Assembly: GCA_946902875.1 (NCBI GenBank)
Contig: OX336354.1
Span: 10,389,247-10,453,246, forward strand
DNA length: 64,000 nt
From: Nematopogon swammerdamellus
Lineage: Eukaryota > Arthropoda > Insecta > Lepidoptera > Adelidae
Direction of reading: 5' to 3'
Shown here: in pieces, positions 34,911-46,359 of the stretch
Numbering within the stretch: the stretch's first letter is position 1
Layout of the letters: the number at the start of each line of letters is the position of its first letter
Translations under genes and position numbers: made by a program
The notes under the pieces: model-generated
What the model saw: the letters and a program-made list of their open reading frames with translations, nothing else
Databases searched by the model: none
Told to the model about the DNA's origin: nothing

Positions 34911-35318
34911 TGCTATTAGTTAATGTATCAGTGTGTGTTCGCATATGCGCGCGTAGGCATCGTTTTAGTAATTCCGGATAGTATACGTAATGAAAAGTAT
35001 CTATATATGCATATACATGTATTTATATCGAACCAGCACGGCTGGAGAAAATCAGGCAAGAAATAAGCTGTTAGCAAGGTTATGCAGAAAATTATGTGGA
35101 TAATATATTTGTAGTTGTACTGAATGTTAAATGTAATAGAGTTATAGTATATATCTAATATGCAATATGTATTCAATATATATACTTGTTTTATATAATA
35201 AAGTAGTGCAAAGTATATTTTTATGTATGATTTTAAGAAATATAAGTTAGTAGTTGTATTTAAATGACAAAAATTAGCAAGACACAAAAAAAGAAATAAC
35301 AGAAAAAGCCGTCCTAAT

Positions 35319-36463
35319 TTATCGAAAAAATAATTCAAAATCCCTTTCGCTCTTAACTTTTACAGGCTTGTCGGCTTCTGTCTTTTTCATGAACACCTGC
35401 CCGTGTTTTGCCCATACAAAACGAATTCCTCTTTCTCGCGCGAAGGCCTTGGCGCTCGACAATAACTTCTTCCTTTTGTTCGACAGCAGCTCGTTCACAT
35501 AGATGTGCTGTTGCTCGCCGTTGTCGATCTGGAACCCCGTCATGCTCGCCGTCAGTGGACGTTTCGCTCGAGAGCGAACCAAGAATTCTTCGCGCAACTC
35601 CTGTCTTGCAAACTTGACGTTTATGGTGGTGTGTAATCTCTTGTTTGGTATGCGTTGGACAATCACTATGTCTGAGGGCTGCATGGTGCATTCTATCACT
35701 TTCGCAATGTTCATGACAGTGTCGACTAGGTTGGCACTCGTTTCTGGTATTCCTTTAATCTCGATGAGATCAGCCAGGGCGCTCTGCTCGCTGTCGTCGC
35801 GCTGGGCCTGCAGTTCTGCAACCTCTCGCTTCAGGGTCTCGACTTCTGGAGCTAGACTTTGTAGCTCTGAGATTGACTTTTTGTCCTTGGCGATCGCATC
35901 TTCAATGGTGTGGACCTTGTCCCCCAGAAACTCCAAAGATTTCTTTATTTCGTTCTGTGTATCCCTGGAACTGGCCTGGTCCTTTTGCACCTGAGTGACG
36001 GCCAGCTGTAGATCACCTTGGTTTTTCAGTACTTGCTTGAGGTCCAGCTGTAGTCTCAAGAGCATATCTCCGACGTCCTTAGGGAGTACGCTGAGGCCGG
36101 GAGAGTCAAAAGGCGATGAATCTCCAATGAGTAGGTCCCCCGGCGTGTCGGGCGTCGTCGGTGCGCTGGTGCCGTCGCGAATGCTGCGGTCCGCATCGCC
36201 ATGGGCCGCTCGCTTGCTACCAGCTATGTTGAGCGCTAACTTGTTACGGGGGCTGTTAATGTTGCCCGACCCCAATTTGTGGCTTGACTGACAGTAAGGG
36301 CATGTCCATTCTTTTGTCGTCCGCACTTGGTGCGCTTTGTGGTAACGCACGCAACGTGATATGTTTCTGCACAGTTTTTGCACGTAATTGTCTCCTCTGT
36401 TCCAACGTCAGCATTGCACGCGTTGCATGTGTTCATTGTGGCTGGTGCCTCTTTGCTTGCCAT
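35319..36463 (-). pseudogene. LINE ORF1: PHD finger and FP-like RNA-binding protein, frameshifted
   Basis: The natural start is the ATG at 36463 (AAAATGG context, MASKEAPATMNTCNACNADV). The N-terminus has a PHD-like C4HC3 pattern: CNAC, CKNC, then YHVAC. After about position 36340 the frame is lost, and the second half of the finger (EWTCPYCQSSH) continues in another frame, open to 35319. Downstream are a coiled-coil-like segment (heptads around DLQLAVTQVQKDQ and KREVAELQAQ) and a conserved domain with LIEIKGIPETS, IVQRIPN and REEFLVRSRAKR. That domain resembles the FP-type nucleic-acid-binding domain that LINE ORF1 proteins share with baculovirus FP25K. ORF1 proteins package LINE RNA. A one-indel disruption is the simplest reading. 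Confidence 0.75.
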
Positions 36464-36650
36464 TTTTCTTTCCCTTTTTGTGTGGTTCAAGATATTTCGT
36501 GAAATATGCAAGTGAGGTTACCGTGTACACGGCGATAACGTTGCACGTACACGCGCACGTGGAAGCGGGACGGGACACGAGCGTGAACACAAGTGCGAGC
36601 TAGATAGCACTGAGCACTACACCAATACGCCGGCACATTCAACTCTCTGC

Positions 36651-37425
36651 ATTAGATTTTTGTAATGATCACAATAATACCGCAATTACGACGATAATCG
36701 GGGTTGGATCGATAATAAATTCACAACACCAGAACCGCCGAAACTTTGCGGTTCTAGCAATATTCGTTTGGTAGCCCAATAATAACTTTTGACAACTTTT
36801 AGAGTGTTTACAATGTGGAGCTAGTAAAAACGTGACTTGTATAAAAACGTTCTATATTTTTACTGAAATATAACTTAGATAAATATTGTTAATTAATAAT
36901 AATTAATCTTTCTTATAATACATTTTCATAATACAAAGACGCTAGTAATATATAAGTCGATGTACAAAGATGACTGTCTGTCTTCGCCACTTCCAATCAT
37001 ACACAGTTTTGACAAGTATTAGCGAAATATCAGACAACTTCAGCTCAAACGGAATTGTCAATTTTAAAATTGATTTAATGAAAACACCGATATTGTCCGT
37101 ATGACAGAGGCAACTTTGCGTTGAAAATAGAATCGTGTACCTAGAATAAAAAATAAAAAAATTAAAACCTCCTACACTGACAAAATGAACGAATTATTAA
37201 ATTATGACCTATGTAGAGATAAATTCGGTAGTAATTTTGTCCTACCAATTTAAAAAAATGTATATTGAACAAACTGTCAAACATAAAATAGTTTTAAAAT
37301 TGTTATTTTTATAATTGTATTTTTTTTATAATTGTACATGTTTGCATATGTTTTAATTAAATGGGCAAACATTTACTAAATTATTATCAGTTCATTCTCT
37401 GTTGCGACTGTACGTACATACAACA
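36651..37425. other. unassigned AT-rich stretch
   Basis: No gene or repeat recognised. Confidence 0.45.
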
Positions 37426-37555
37426 GCAGGTCTATTCTTGTAAATTCTGACAGCGGACTCAGCGCTGATGTGGCGCTGAGACCCACTTTAGAAAGTGGCT
37501 CTCAGCGCCACATCAGCGCTGAGTCCGCTGTCAGAATTTACAAGAATAGACCTGC
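37426..37555. repeat. 130-bp near-perfect palindrome
   Basis: Two 65-bp arms meet at 37490/37491. The first arm starts GCAGGTCTATTCTTGTAAAT and the second ends with its reverse complement. Only one internal mismatch (37482 against 37499) and the central base pair fail to pair. The arms are GC-richer (GCGCTGATGTGGCGCTGAG) than the AT-rich flanks. Confidence 0.95.
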
Positions 37556-37739
37556 AGTACAACGAACAATTTGAATAAGGAATGAGCGCACGTGAAGTCG
37601 TGATGAGTATTTTGGTCTTTTATTTCATTACCAACGAGTACTTCAGAAGTTTGAACATGAATTGACGGGGAAGTGTTGCATTTTATTTTAGAGTACCTAT
37701 GATTGTAAACTAGACGTTTCATATTCTATTACTTTAAGT

Positions 37740-37900
37740 GAGCTAAACTTGTATATATATATATACAATTGGTTTCTCGGAAACGGCTCTAACGATTTGG
37801 ATGAAATTTAGTATTTAGATAATGTTATTTTTTTTTAAGTTTATCTAGATAGGTCTAGACGCCGAGCGAAGCACGGTCACCCAGGTACTTTCTGTATAAT
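37740..37900 (+). repeat. (TA)n and dispersed repeat fragment
   Basis: TATATATATATACA is followed by CGGAAACGGCTCTAACGATT and GCCGAGCGAAGCACGGTCAC, blocks commonly seen in lepidopteran repeats. Family not resolved. Confidence 0.4.
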
Positions 37901-38475
37901 ATGCCAGACGGTGCCGTTTTTTATGTAACCCTTATACCGAAGAACAAACCAATTTATGTTCAATAATTTCCAATATACGATATAAATTTTGCATTGTTGT
38001 TATGCAGGGTTCCTTCGCAAAACGACGACGACGTAAGCATGAGATTCTTCGAAATTACGAAAAACTCGAACCCCAAATGTCGCATGAATATTTTGTATCG
38101 CTGTAACGCATCAATGCATTATTCAGAGGTGGAAAAACATCCCGAACAGAGAAAATGTTCCAGAACCAGGACTGAATCGATGGAATCAGTGGACGAAATA
38201 TATCGAAAACTAAGCATTCTATTTAAAATGCATGATATTTTAAATTTATATTTCTCTACCAAATTCCGATTACTCTTAAAGTTTTCCGCAGCACCTCTCC
38301 GTGGCCAGTAGATAATAGATAAGCAATTTTTTACCGGTCGGAATGTGGCACGCACGACCGCCGCCGAACAAAATATTTTTACATCGAAGCCGCTCTTATT
38401 GCCTTATCGATAATGAGATTCTTTTTTTTTCGTTTATGCTATTAAGGTGTTTAATTTACTATGATGGTACCTACT
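37901..38475. other. unassigned non-coding stretch
   Basis: A 105-codon frame at 37994-38311 starts next to an AG-like acceptor (TTATGCAG|GGTTCC). It has no recognisable motif and is not called. Confidence 0.35.
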
Positions 38476-39396
38476 TTTAGGGTTCCGTGCCTCAAAAGAG
38501 GATAAAAACACTGAATCCTCATAAGATAAATCTCAAGTCTGTCTGTATGTCCGTCTGTCACAGCTTATTTTCTCCGAATCCACTGGAGGAAAAAAATAGA
38601 ACTTGGTACTTAAATAGACTTTGGTGACCTAATCACGGACGCATAGCGTAATTTTTTTTTTATGGAACCTGACACGTTTCATCTCCTACAACGTCCGTGA
38701 TGTCAGCCCATAACACTAGGTGCCATGTCAGTGCTTCCCCCTTTGATCGTGCCGGCTACACTGAACTGGTCGGAAAACACTAACTATTTACATAGCCGTT
38801 TCGACCAACGTTTCATTCCGTGCGGTGGTACCTTAAACCCGGGCGGGTTAAACCCTACCACCAAGTAATATTAGGAGGGAAGGGACCTACAGTTTTACGA
38901 GGAATCCGAACCTCGGTCAGCCTCCAACGGTCAACGGTCACCCATACAAGTACTGACCGCACCCAGCGTTGCTTAACATTCAATAGCGACAGTTGACTGT
39001 CTGCACCACTGAGCTATCGAGGCTGACGTAAATGAACGAATTTAGATTTTGGAGGACAAATTAGAAGGTAAAAAAAATAAAAACAGTAGGTATATCAATG
39101 GAAAGGACCCGCTATAAGGAATACAAATATATATTTTATATATATATATTTTATAATTTTAGAATGCATATTTTAAAAGATATTAAAGAAAAAATATACG
39201 AAAATCGAGCGTCCATCATCTCCGAAACTACTGCGTCAAAAATGTATAAAAATATAGGGAATATTATAGTTTACAGGAAACCTCTTTTATAGTTTACAGG
39301 AAAAACTAAACGAAAATCCTAAGTCTTAAAGTTCTCACGGAAAAAGAAATGGTGTGGAACCCTCTCCACGCGAGCTTGACTCGCACTCAAGTGCTT
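38476..39396 (-). repeat. repeat D copy interrupted by SINE A
   Basis: The outer parts (38476-38650 and about 39050-39396) have the usual D ends, GGGTTCCGTGCC on the left and CGAGCTTGACTCGCACTCAA on the right. A full SINE A copy lies between them. Confidence 0.7.
38652..39026 (-). repeat. SINE A, full length with tRNA/5S-like head
   Basis: Read on minus it starts CCTCGATAGCTCAGTGGTG (A-box-like). It then has a segment at 38935-38977 that matches the 3' half of animal 5S rRNA (AAGCAACG, GCGGTCAGTACTTG, ATGGGTGACCG), and a B-box-like GAGGTTCGGATTCC. After this comes the shared SINE A body and a poly-A tail. This is the most complete copy in the window. Confidence 0.8.
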
Positions 39397-39439
39397 AGAC
39401 TTTAAATTAAAATCAAAAAGACATGTTTTTGATAAACAA

Positions 39440-39595
39440 GTAAATATAAAATTTTGCCGAATTCCTTAAATTAAGTTTTATATTTAATTTTTTATAAAAT
39501 AAATTTATTCATATACTAATTTTATCATTATTACAATTATTTTAGAAATTATAAAATTTATTTTTATAAAAAATTAAATAAAATTAAATTTGACC
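39440..39595. repeat. AT-rich long inverted repeat
   Basis: TATTTAATTTTTTATAAAATA and a near-reverse-complement TTTTTATAAAAAATTAAATA flank a spacer of about 45 bp. A short TTTGACCCGC duplication follows at 39590-39610. It may be a MITE; no target duplication was found. Confidence 0.6.
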
Positions 39596-39610
39596 CGCTT
39601 TTGACCCGCT

Positions 39611-40095
39611 TCCGTTATATCGGGGTCGAAATCGAAAACGAACTACCCCGATCTACGTATCAACTAAGATAATATTATAAGAAATTTGATTTCTTTCATG
39701 GTTTTATCAATATGAGTTTGTATTACGTCGAATTGTTCGGTGCATGTTGAATGTTTAGTTCTTGCTAAGCAACATTTTTAATTTAGAGTAAGAATTACGT
39801 GTAACTAACCTGCCCAAATGAATAATAAAGGCATTTGATATGATTTGTTATAATTTTGTGGTACATGTTTATTGTGATACACATTATATAAATTAAATTT
39901 TAATTTGGTACAACAAGACTATTTAAACTCACTCGACTGCAATTACAACGGAACACAGTAAGTACCTACAGTGTCGAAACATCGATCTAACGATAACACG
40001 ACCTCTCTCGATTTTAAATTACTATCTCACTGTTTGAGAATTGTTCGCACTTTCACCTTACAATATATGTGATCAAGGGAACATAAAACTGTAGT
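39611..40095. other. unassigned AT-rich stretch
   Basis: Nothing recognised. Confidence 0.45.
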
Positions 40096-40097
40096 AA

Positions 40098-40822
40098 AAA
40101 AGCGGTCAAGTGCGCGTGTTGCACTCTTTACCAATATTGACGTTATGTATGATACATTTGCTAAATGTATTTAAGATTAGTAATAAATTGGGTGGGGCAA
40201 GCAATTCGCGCAGTTTTTAAGGTAATTTAACCAAATAATAATAAAAAAAAAATACTTATATTGGTTATCTATAGGTCCATAGATTTCATTAGAAGCCCGT
40301 CTCGATGGGGTTATTTGTTAATTATTTTTTTATTTTTTAAGTAATCCGGTATGTGTGGCTGAGTCGGAGGGGCCAAAGCACTTGCTCCGACCAGCCAATA
40401 TCAGCTCCGAGAAGGTAGGTGCCATACCAGACACTTCCCTGGATTGCTGGCTATACTGGACTAGAGGAGAACACAACCGAGGCTGCTATACGGCCATCTT
40501 AAATCCAGTACGGTGGTACCAACCCAGTCGGCTACAATTTTTCATAGCCTTTTGTCCCCTTTAACCATAATTATCCGTATTATGTAGGAACTTATCAATA
40601 TCTAAACAGCATTGGGCCAATGCCAAATTTCATCTTGATCCCCTGATGGAAAAATACTCACTACATTTTTCCAAGCATCTCTAGCCCTCAGAGGCCAGAG
40701 ATGGTTTAGAGAATTGTTTAGTAGTTTACGATGGGGCTGGCATAATCTCATAATAAAGGAAAAAAAAGTACCTATCTAGCTTGCTTGACAGACATACGGA
40801 CGGACGGACAAACACCGGAATA
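40098..40822 (+). repeat. repeat D copy interrupted by SINE B
   Basis: It begins AAAAGCGGTCAAGTGCGCG and ends with ACGGACGGACGGACAAACACCGG. A reversed SINE B copy at 40339-40540 splits it. Confidence 0.65.
40339..40540 (-). repeat. SINE B copy, 5'-truncated
   Basis: The reverse complement of the SINE B body at 47815-48030: AATCCGGTATGTGTGGCTGA, GACCAGCCAATATCAGCTCC, GGATTGCTGGCTATACTGG. It lacks the tRNA-like head. Confidence 0.8.
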
Positions 40823-41446
40823 AGAATATAAGTGTTTTTTTTTAAGTAAGTACGAAACACAATGCGGAACAATAAAAATGATTTGGATGCACGCCATAGG
40901 AATCGAAACTGAAACTCTTGTATGTACTAGCCTCCAGCCAACAATAATGAAAACGTTTTTGCATCTAATCAAAAAGTTTTACTACTTACTTTTGTTTCTT
41001 TGTTTAGCATCTGTGTCTTTTGTTATCTATGCACTACATACTTATCTACTAATAAAAAAAAATAATACTTAGAAATAACGTATTACAGTGTTAGCGCACG
41101 CTACACGGCTACAATACTCGTGTGTCGCGTTCGTCGCGTCGGGTACAGTGTGTTAGTTAGCGCGCCCCAGTTGCGCTTACTTAACATCACTCAGTTAAAT
41201 ACTTTAGGTCTGGAAACGCCCGACGCGGCCTCAACATAAAAGTAGGTAATAGTGCAAAATAATATGGTGAGATAGTGGTTTGGCATCATGAGTAGAGCAG
41301 TTATGATATTGATATTGATGATTTACAAAATATGTAAAATCTTTATTTCTAAATTACAGGTAACATTGTGATGCTTACATGTCCACAACTATAAATATAA
41401 ACTAAATAACAAAATATGTAACAAAATATGTTGTACATCATCAATA
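40823..41446. other. unassigned; GC-richer patch near 41080-41215
   Basis: The patch contains several TCGCG words but no recognisable exon or repeat. Confidence 0.35.
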
Positions 41447-41863
41447 TCAATACTAATAATAAATCTTTAAGGGATTATAATGGAGTAAGTTACTTTGTTT
41501 TACGAGATACTGCGTTTATTGTAGACTCTATGTATGATGCTAAAACTAAATTGACGATTTTTAGAAATCTTTTCTGTATGTATGTATGTTCCTCCATAAC
41601 TCTTAAACCGATCATCCGAATTCGATGAAACTTAGTACAAGAACATTTAACTATACGTGACAAAGGAGCCCTTGAATGGGCTAAATAAAATTCAGTTCCG
41701 GTTAAGCTAAGATGTGGCTCTCATACAAATCGAATTTTTCCGCGCGCCGAAAACGCGTTTTCAGTAACGCAGGCACGCAGCTCGGCCTTCTTTCTTACTT
41801 ACTTACTTAAATTTTTCTTTTTAAATACGAATTTCACGCGAGCGAACCGCGAGCAAAAGCTAG
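41447..41863 (+). mobile_element. Lep1-type non-autonomous Helitron
   Basis: This 417-bp copy starts TCAATACTAATAATAAATC after an A and ends GAGCAAAAGCTAG before a T. The 3' part includes one partial 67-bp-unit remnant (GCAGCTCGGCCTTC) and the GC-rich hairpin. No transposase is encoded. Confidence 0.85.
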
Positions 41864-42275
41864 TAATAAATAGGCTTGTCAATACTAATAATTATTAATC
41901 TTACCTAAACTAGCCCTACATCACTCAGATCACATCAGTGTGCGTGCACCTCGTGCGTACACTAAACCAAACAAAACATAACACACATACAAACATACCT
42001 TACTGCGCACACCTGCCTTACCTACCGTACCTATGTACCTAACCTAATTAGCATACCATTACACATACATAATATTTATATACCTAACATGACCAGCACA
42101 GACCGCACTCATTCTACGATGTTAAATATTATATTGATCTAACAAAAACTAGAATAGCCTACATTAAAACTAACTAAAAATGGTTATTATGTACATGTAA
42201 ATAAAATTGAGGACACAGGATGTGTCCGCTAAAACTGTGTTTGGACTTATATTCATTTTAATTTAATTTTTTTTA
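41864..42275. other. unassigned non-coding stretch
   Basis: AT-rich, nothing recognised. Confidence 0.45.
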
Positions 42276-42480
42276 TTGAAAGCTCGACATTTGACGCCGA
42301 GCCAGACGATGTCTAACGACGCCCATGGACATTTGGTCGTATGGCACATAGTCGCGGGTTCTTCAAGAGAGGCGTGAATAGGCACCTGTCAGGCCGGCAT
42401 GGCATTCGCAACCCCCGCGTACGACGGAATGTCCATGGGCGTCGTTAGGCACCTTATGGGTGGCTAGGCTACCACTTAGC
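42276..42480. repeat. two LINE 3' ends head to head
   Basis: A minus-strand tail (42276-42345) and a plus-strand tail (42356-42480) share AACGACGCCCATGGACAT in opposite orientation, forming a foldback of Jockey-like LINE 3' UTRs. Confidence 0.7.
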
Positions 42481-42486
42481 GATATA

Positions 42487-42630
42487 AGGTAAGAAGGGAA
42501 GGGACCTACAGTTTTACCTGGAAACTGAACCACGGTCAGCCTCCCCCTTCCAAGTACTGACCGCGCCCAGGTGTGCTTATGATCACGACCGACCGCACCA
42601 CTGACATACCACTGAGCTACCGAGGCTGAC
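42487..42630 (-). repeat. SINE A head only
   Basis: Read on minus: CCTCGGTAGCTCAGTGGTAT, then the 5S-like GGGCGCGGTCAGTACTTGG (42551-42572) and a degenerate B box. The body and tail are absent. Confidence 0.75.
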
Positions 42631-44264
42631 GAAACTATGCCCGCTGTAAAATTTTCCAACGAATAAAGAAACGTCGACAAAAACAAAATCGCTCTTAGGT
42701 TCTCTGAAACCGAAATGCCGCGACAATGCGCCAGCGTTATTCCTTTTATGTTTCGGCGCGGGAGGAAGTAATATTTCGAGTGAGCGCAGCGTCCGAGCTT
42801 GTTTGATTTTTTGTCTATTTGCGATGTAAACAAGCAACGCGCCGTCACGCGTCGACGAACTCCCGCGTCCGCTAATAAACACAAAAAAATAATAGCAAAT
42901 CAAAAATTCCAACCAAAAAAATTTTCATCAACCCTTGCGTTAAACATGAACAACCCTCATAGACCCTCACCGTTCGAAAATATACTCTAAAACAGCCGCA
43001 TAACTCCTAAAATCCACCAGCAAGCTGTCGGAGTTAAAAGAGCTTTTCGGTTGTACCAGTCTGTTTCAGTTGTTTGCCCCAATATATTTATTTACACGCT
43101 AGCTCCGGTTCGCGGATGACCGAATAGACATTGACAAATTAATTTTGACTGTTTTTTACAAGTTTTTTTTGTATAAAGCGACATGTCGCACTTTTTTCGG
43201 AAAAATCGAGATGAGAGACGAAGCGTGTCACGCTCCAATAAAATTGTTTCCATCACTAATTAATACCAGGAGTTTCCATTTAGTTTTACTAAAACAAACC
43301 CTGCAATTTTATTTACTCGCTATGAATTTATATTTACATAGTTCTATTACATTTATATCTAGGTAGTGCTAAAAGCATTTATAATGTTGGTCCGGTTTTG
43401 ATAGGAGAAATAATCAAAACGAATCAAATAAAATACCGTTTATTGTACTTAAAAACGTACATAAGGTAGTTCTTAATGCCTATGGGATTTTCCGCCAGTC
43501 TAACCTTTTTAACATAAATTTCATATCAGGGTAGGTGCAACAAAACATAATCATGATACACACTTATGAAACAATACTTGAACTTGAACTTGCAGCGCCT
43601 CCCAGCCAGGAGTTCTCCCACAACGGTGTAAGACCGAAGACACCAGGAGGTGCGTTTATTTTTCAGGATTTTAGGAAAACACTCTCGAGGAAAGTGAAAT
43701 AACCGACCGGCCTATGTTTCAGCCTGAAGCCAATATGAGAGTATGTGGTAAGACGGGATATTGGGATTTGTTGGAATGAGCGTTGCTGCGTTATTGACTT
43801 CTCTCTTCTTTTCTTCTGTTTTCTGGTGCACTATCGTCATAATGCTAAACTTAAATAAGCCGACGTCATTTTAGGAATTAGCAAATCGCGACATGTGTGA
43901 ACTATTAAATTTTTTTTTATCAAATTATATTATATTGTTGTTCTCTGTCAGTCAGCGCGCAGCGTAACTGTACTGCAGCGAAGCGTTGGCGGAGACGGGG
44001 CGAGTAAAATATTATTTTTATGAAATCGTATGAGGTAAAACTAGCTATGCGGCAGTTTGCCCAGTGCGGCTAACAATTTCATATTAGAAACTACACATTT
44101 GTAGAAAAATTGTACCACGCCGCACGCCTGTTTATGAATATGTTTTTGAAAATCTTTGAAGTAGACGGTGTTGCGTACAAACTGAATAACATTGTTCAAA
44201 TTCCATCAAGGATTTTGCTTAAAAATTGGGTTACACGTGAAATAATGTATACTTATTTACTCAC
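42631..44264. other. unassigned non-coding stretch
   Basis: About 1.6 kb. A GC-richer part at 42700-42870 could be promoter-like. No exon recognised. Confidence 0.4.
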
Positions 44265-44427
44265 CCGCGAAGGGCACATCGCAGACATATTCTTCAACGC
44301 AGTTGTCAGTGTTGGCGCTGCGGTCAGTCGCGCCACTAGCGACACTGGCGGCGGAAGCGGCGCGCAGCAAACTTGTCTCAGTCTCCGTCTGACTGTCGCG
44401 TAGTGCGCACGACCGCCTCTTATACTC
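44265..44427 (-). CDS. candidate exon C of minus-strand host gene
   Basis: A strong acceptor (TGTTTTTCATCCCACAG) and donor (GCGG|GTGAGTAAA) bound a 163-bp open segment, phase 0 at the start and 1 at the end. It encodes EYKRRSCALRDSQTETETS, then an Ala/Ser-rich part and DNCVEEYVCDVPFA. Three Cys, a run of acidic and Thr residues and no repeats suggest a real exon. Phase matches the end of the exon at 56606 and the start of the one at 21483. It does not resemble any TE protein. Product not recognised. Confidence 0.6.
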
Positions 44428-44815
44428 CTGTGGGATGAAAAACAACACCTTGTTCCTAAATCATATAACTTAACTCTTGAAGTGTATTTATTATAAATCT
44501 TTTTCTTTAAAAAATCTAAATCATGACAAAGAAATAACTATTCATTGATCTCGTACTAATTATGGGGGTACTCAAAATTAATTGTTAAATAAATAAATAC
44601 ACATGAAAAAAATTTTGATTTAGGACAGTCTTAAAGAATAGCCTAAAAATAATAGGTACCTTACCAATTCTTTTTAAAACAAAACGTCAATTATTATATT
44701 TGCAAATAACACTCCCTTGTGGTGTGGATGACCCATGAGGGAAGTGTTTTTATTTTGTACAAACATACGTATGTACACGCTGTATCCTGTCCAAGATCCT
44801 GACAATTGGCGTAAG
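44428..44815. other. unassigned non-coding stretch
   Basis: AT-rich, nothing recognised. Confidence 0.45.
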
Positions 44816-44817
44816 CG

Positions 44818-45109
44818 TTGGAGGCTGGCTGACCGAGGTTCGGATTCCTCGTACAACTGTAGGTCCCTTCCCTCCTAATCTTACTTGGTGGTAGGGTTTA
44901 ACCCGCCCGGGTTGGTACCACCGCACTGAATGAAAGGTCGGTCGAAACGGCTATGTAAATAGTTTGTGTTTTCCGACCAGTTCAGTGTAGCCGGGCACGA
45001 TCAAAGGGGGAAGCACTGACATGGCACCTAGTTCACCCGGTGTTATGGGCTGACATCACGGACGTTGTAGGTGATGTAGCCAACCGTGTCAGTTTCCATA
45101 AAAAAAAAA
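44818..45109 (+). repeat. SINE A copy, near full length
   Basis: It begins inside the head (GAGGCTGGCTGACCGAGG, B-box GGTTCGGATTCC) and runs through GGTAGGGTTTAACCCGCCCG to a poly-A of nine bases. It looks young. Confidence 0.85.
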
Positions 45110-45389
45110 CATCGACCGTTGGAGTAAACTAATTGACCGTTGGCGTAAACCAGTTCTACACTGGGCGTATGACACCTGAAAGACTTCTTGGCTCCTTCCT
45201 GGCTCCTTTGGCTCCTTTCGTGAACACTCGGCTCGACGAAACGTAATAAAAACGACATGCACCGCCTCAACATTAGGTTAGGGTTAATATAGAGAAGATG
45301 CGTCGCCCCTGGTAATTTTTTTTAAACCACCAAAACATCTTCATTCGAGCCGAAGTCTGCCGAAAGGAGCTAAAGGAGCCAGGAAGGAG

Positions 45390-45577
45390 CCAGGAAGTAT
45401 TTCAGGTGGCGCACCGCTACACTGGCGGCCGTGGACAAGAAAACAGTACAGTGGGAAGACCACCCGCCGGGTGGGACGACGTCAAGTACATCCGGCGGAA
45501 AGCAGTGGTTCCGCACCGCTGAAGGCCGGAAGGACTGGAGGAAAATTGGAGAGGCGTATGTCCAGCAGTGGAAGCAT
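45390..45577 (+). pseudogene. LINE ORF C-terminal fragment (RTE-like)
   Basis: The frame around RWDDVKY-like (GGGTGGGACGACGTCAAGTA), WFRTAEGRKDWRKIGEAYVQ and QW resembles the end of RTE-type ORF proteins. A second copy lies at 51705-51836. Confidence 0.55.
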
Positions 45578-45582
45578 TTTTT

Positions 45583-46065
45583 TGTTTTTTTTATGTAAAC
45601 CAACATATGTGGCTGTGTCGAGGGACCAATGGTACAGTCGACAGAGCCAACACCCCTCACCTCGCGAAACCACGCTCAGTGAGGCGCCATACCAGCAGAT
45701 TCGCGGACTGTTGCTAGGCTGTCTAGCCCGTTGATACGACGCTTGAAGACACCCAGGTTAAAGGATTCAGGAAATACACTCGCCGGAAGACAGTTCCACA
45801 CTCTAGCGGTGCGACAAAGAAACAATTTAGAGAACCGATGGGTTCTCAAAAGCCCAATGTCAACAACAAAAGGGTGCTCAGTTTCTCTGCGGCGATACAC
45901 GCTGACTGACCGACTTATGGTGTAGCGTAGCACCGACCACTTAATAAGAGCTACAGGGTCATTCTTGAGATTGGGCGTATTCAGTTGATTCCACTGGCAG
46001 TTTTTAAATCTTAAAATTTTATAAAACCTGTGATCAAACATTAAAGTTAGATGCATAAGAAATAT
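45583..46065 (-). pseudogene. LINE ORF2 C-terminal fragment
   Basis: A 126-codon minus frame contains HPFVVDIGLLRTHRFSKLF, LCRTARVWNCLPASVFPES and FNLGVFKRRING, the typical end of Jockey-group ORF2. The 3' UTR and tail lie to the left (poly-T at about 45583-45593). It is 5'-truncated. A broken relative is at 25503-26110. Confidence 0.8.
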
Positions 46066-46359
46066 AAATTTCGTTTAGGCACCATATTCTAACGTATGTA
46101 TGCAAAGATATTTGATATGAAAATTTCATGTCCAGGGTAATCAATACAGAGTGACAAGGGAATCAAAAAAAGTTAATTTTTAATTGTTTGGCTTTTATTT
46201 TTAGCAAATAATCGCCTCCAACAAATCTTTTCGAACATGTTAAACAAAAAAGTTAGCACGCAAATTCAAAATACCGGTTACCGAGACTCAAACTGGAACT
46301 TAGTTGCTGCTGTGTGTGACGATGTATGAGCAACATACTATGACGTATGTACGGCCGCT

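Larger units (their letters stand above)
31825..36650 (-). mobile_element. CR1/Daphne-like LINE, nearly full length
   Basis: On the minus strand a 5' region is followed by ORF1 (36463-35319, one frameshift), a 408-bp AT-rich spacer, intact ORF2 (34910-31959) and a short 3' UTR. ORF1 with a PHD-like zinc finger plus ORF2 with endonuclease and RT is the layout of CR1-group elements. The outer limits are approximate because no target duplication was identified. Confidence 0.8.

Noticed and set aside
34928..35338. 136-codon hydrophobic minus frame between LINE ORF1 and ORF2
   Set aside because: Overlaps the end of ORF1 in another frame and follows the AT-rich spacer; hydrophobicity is a by-product of T-rich sequence.
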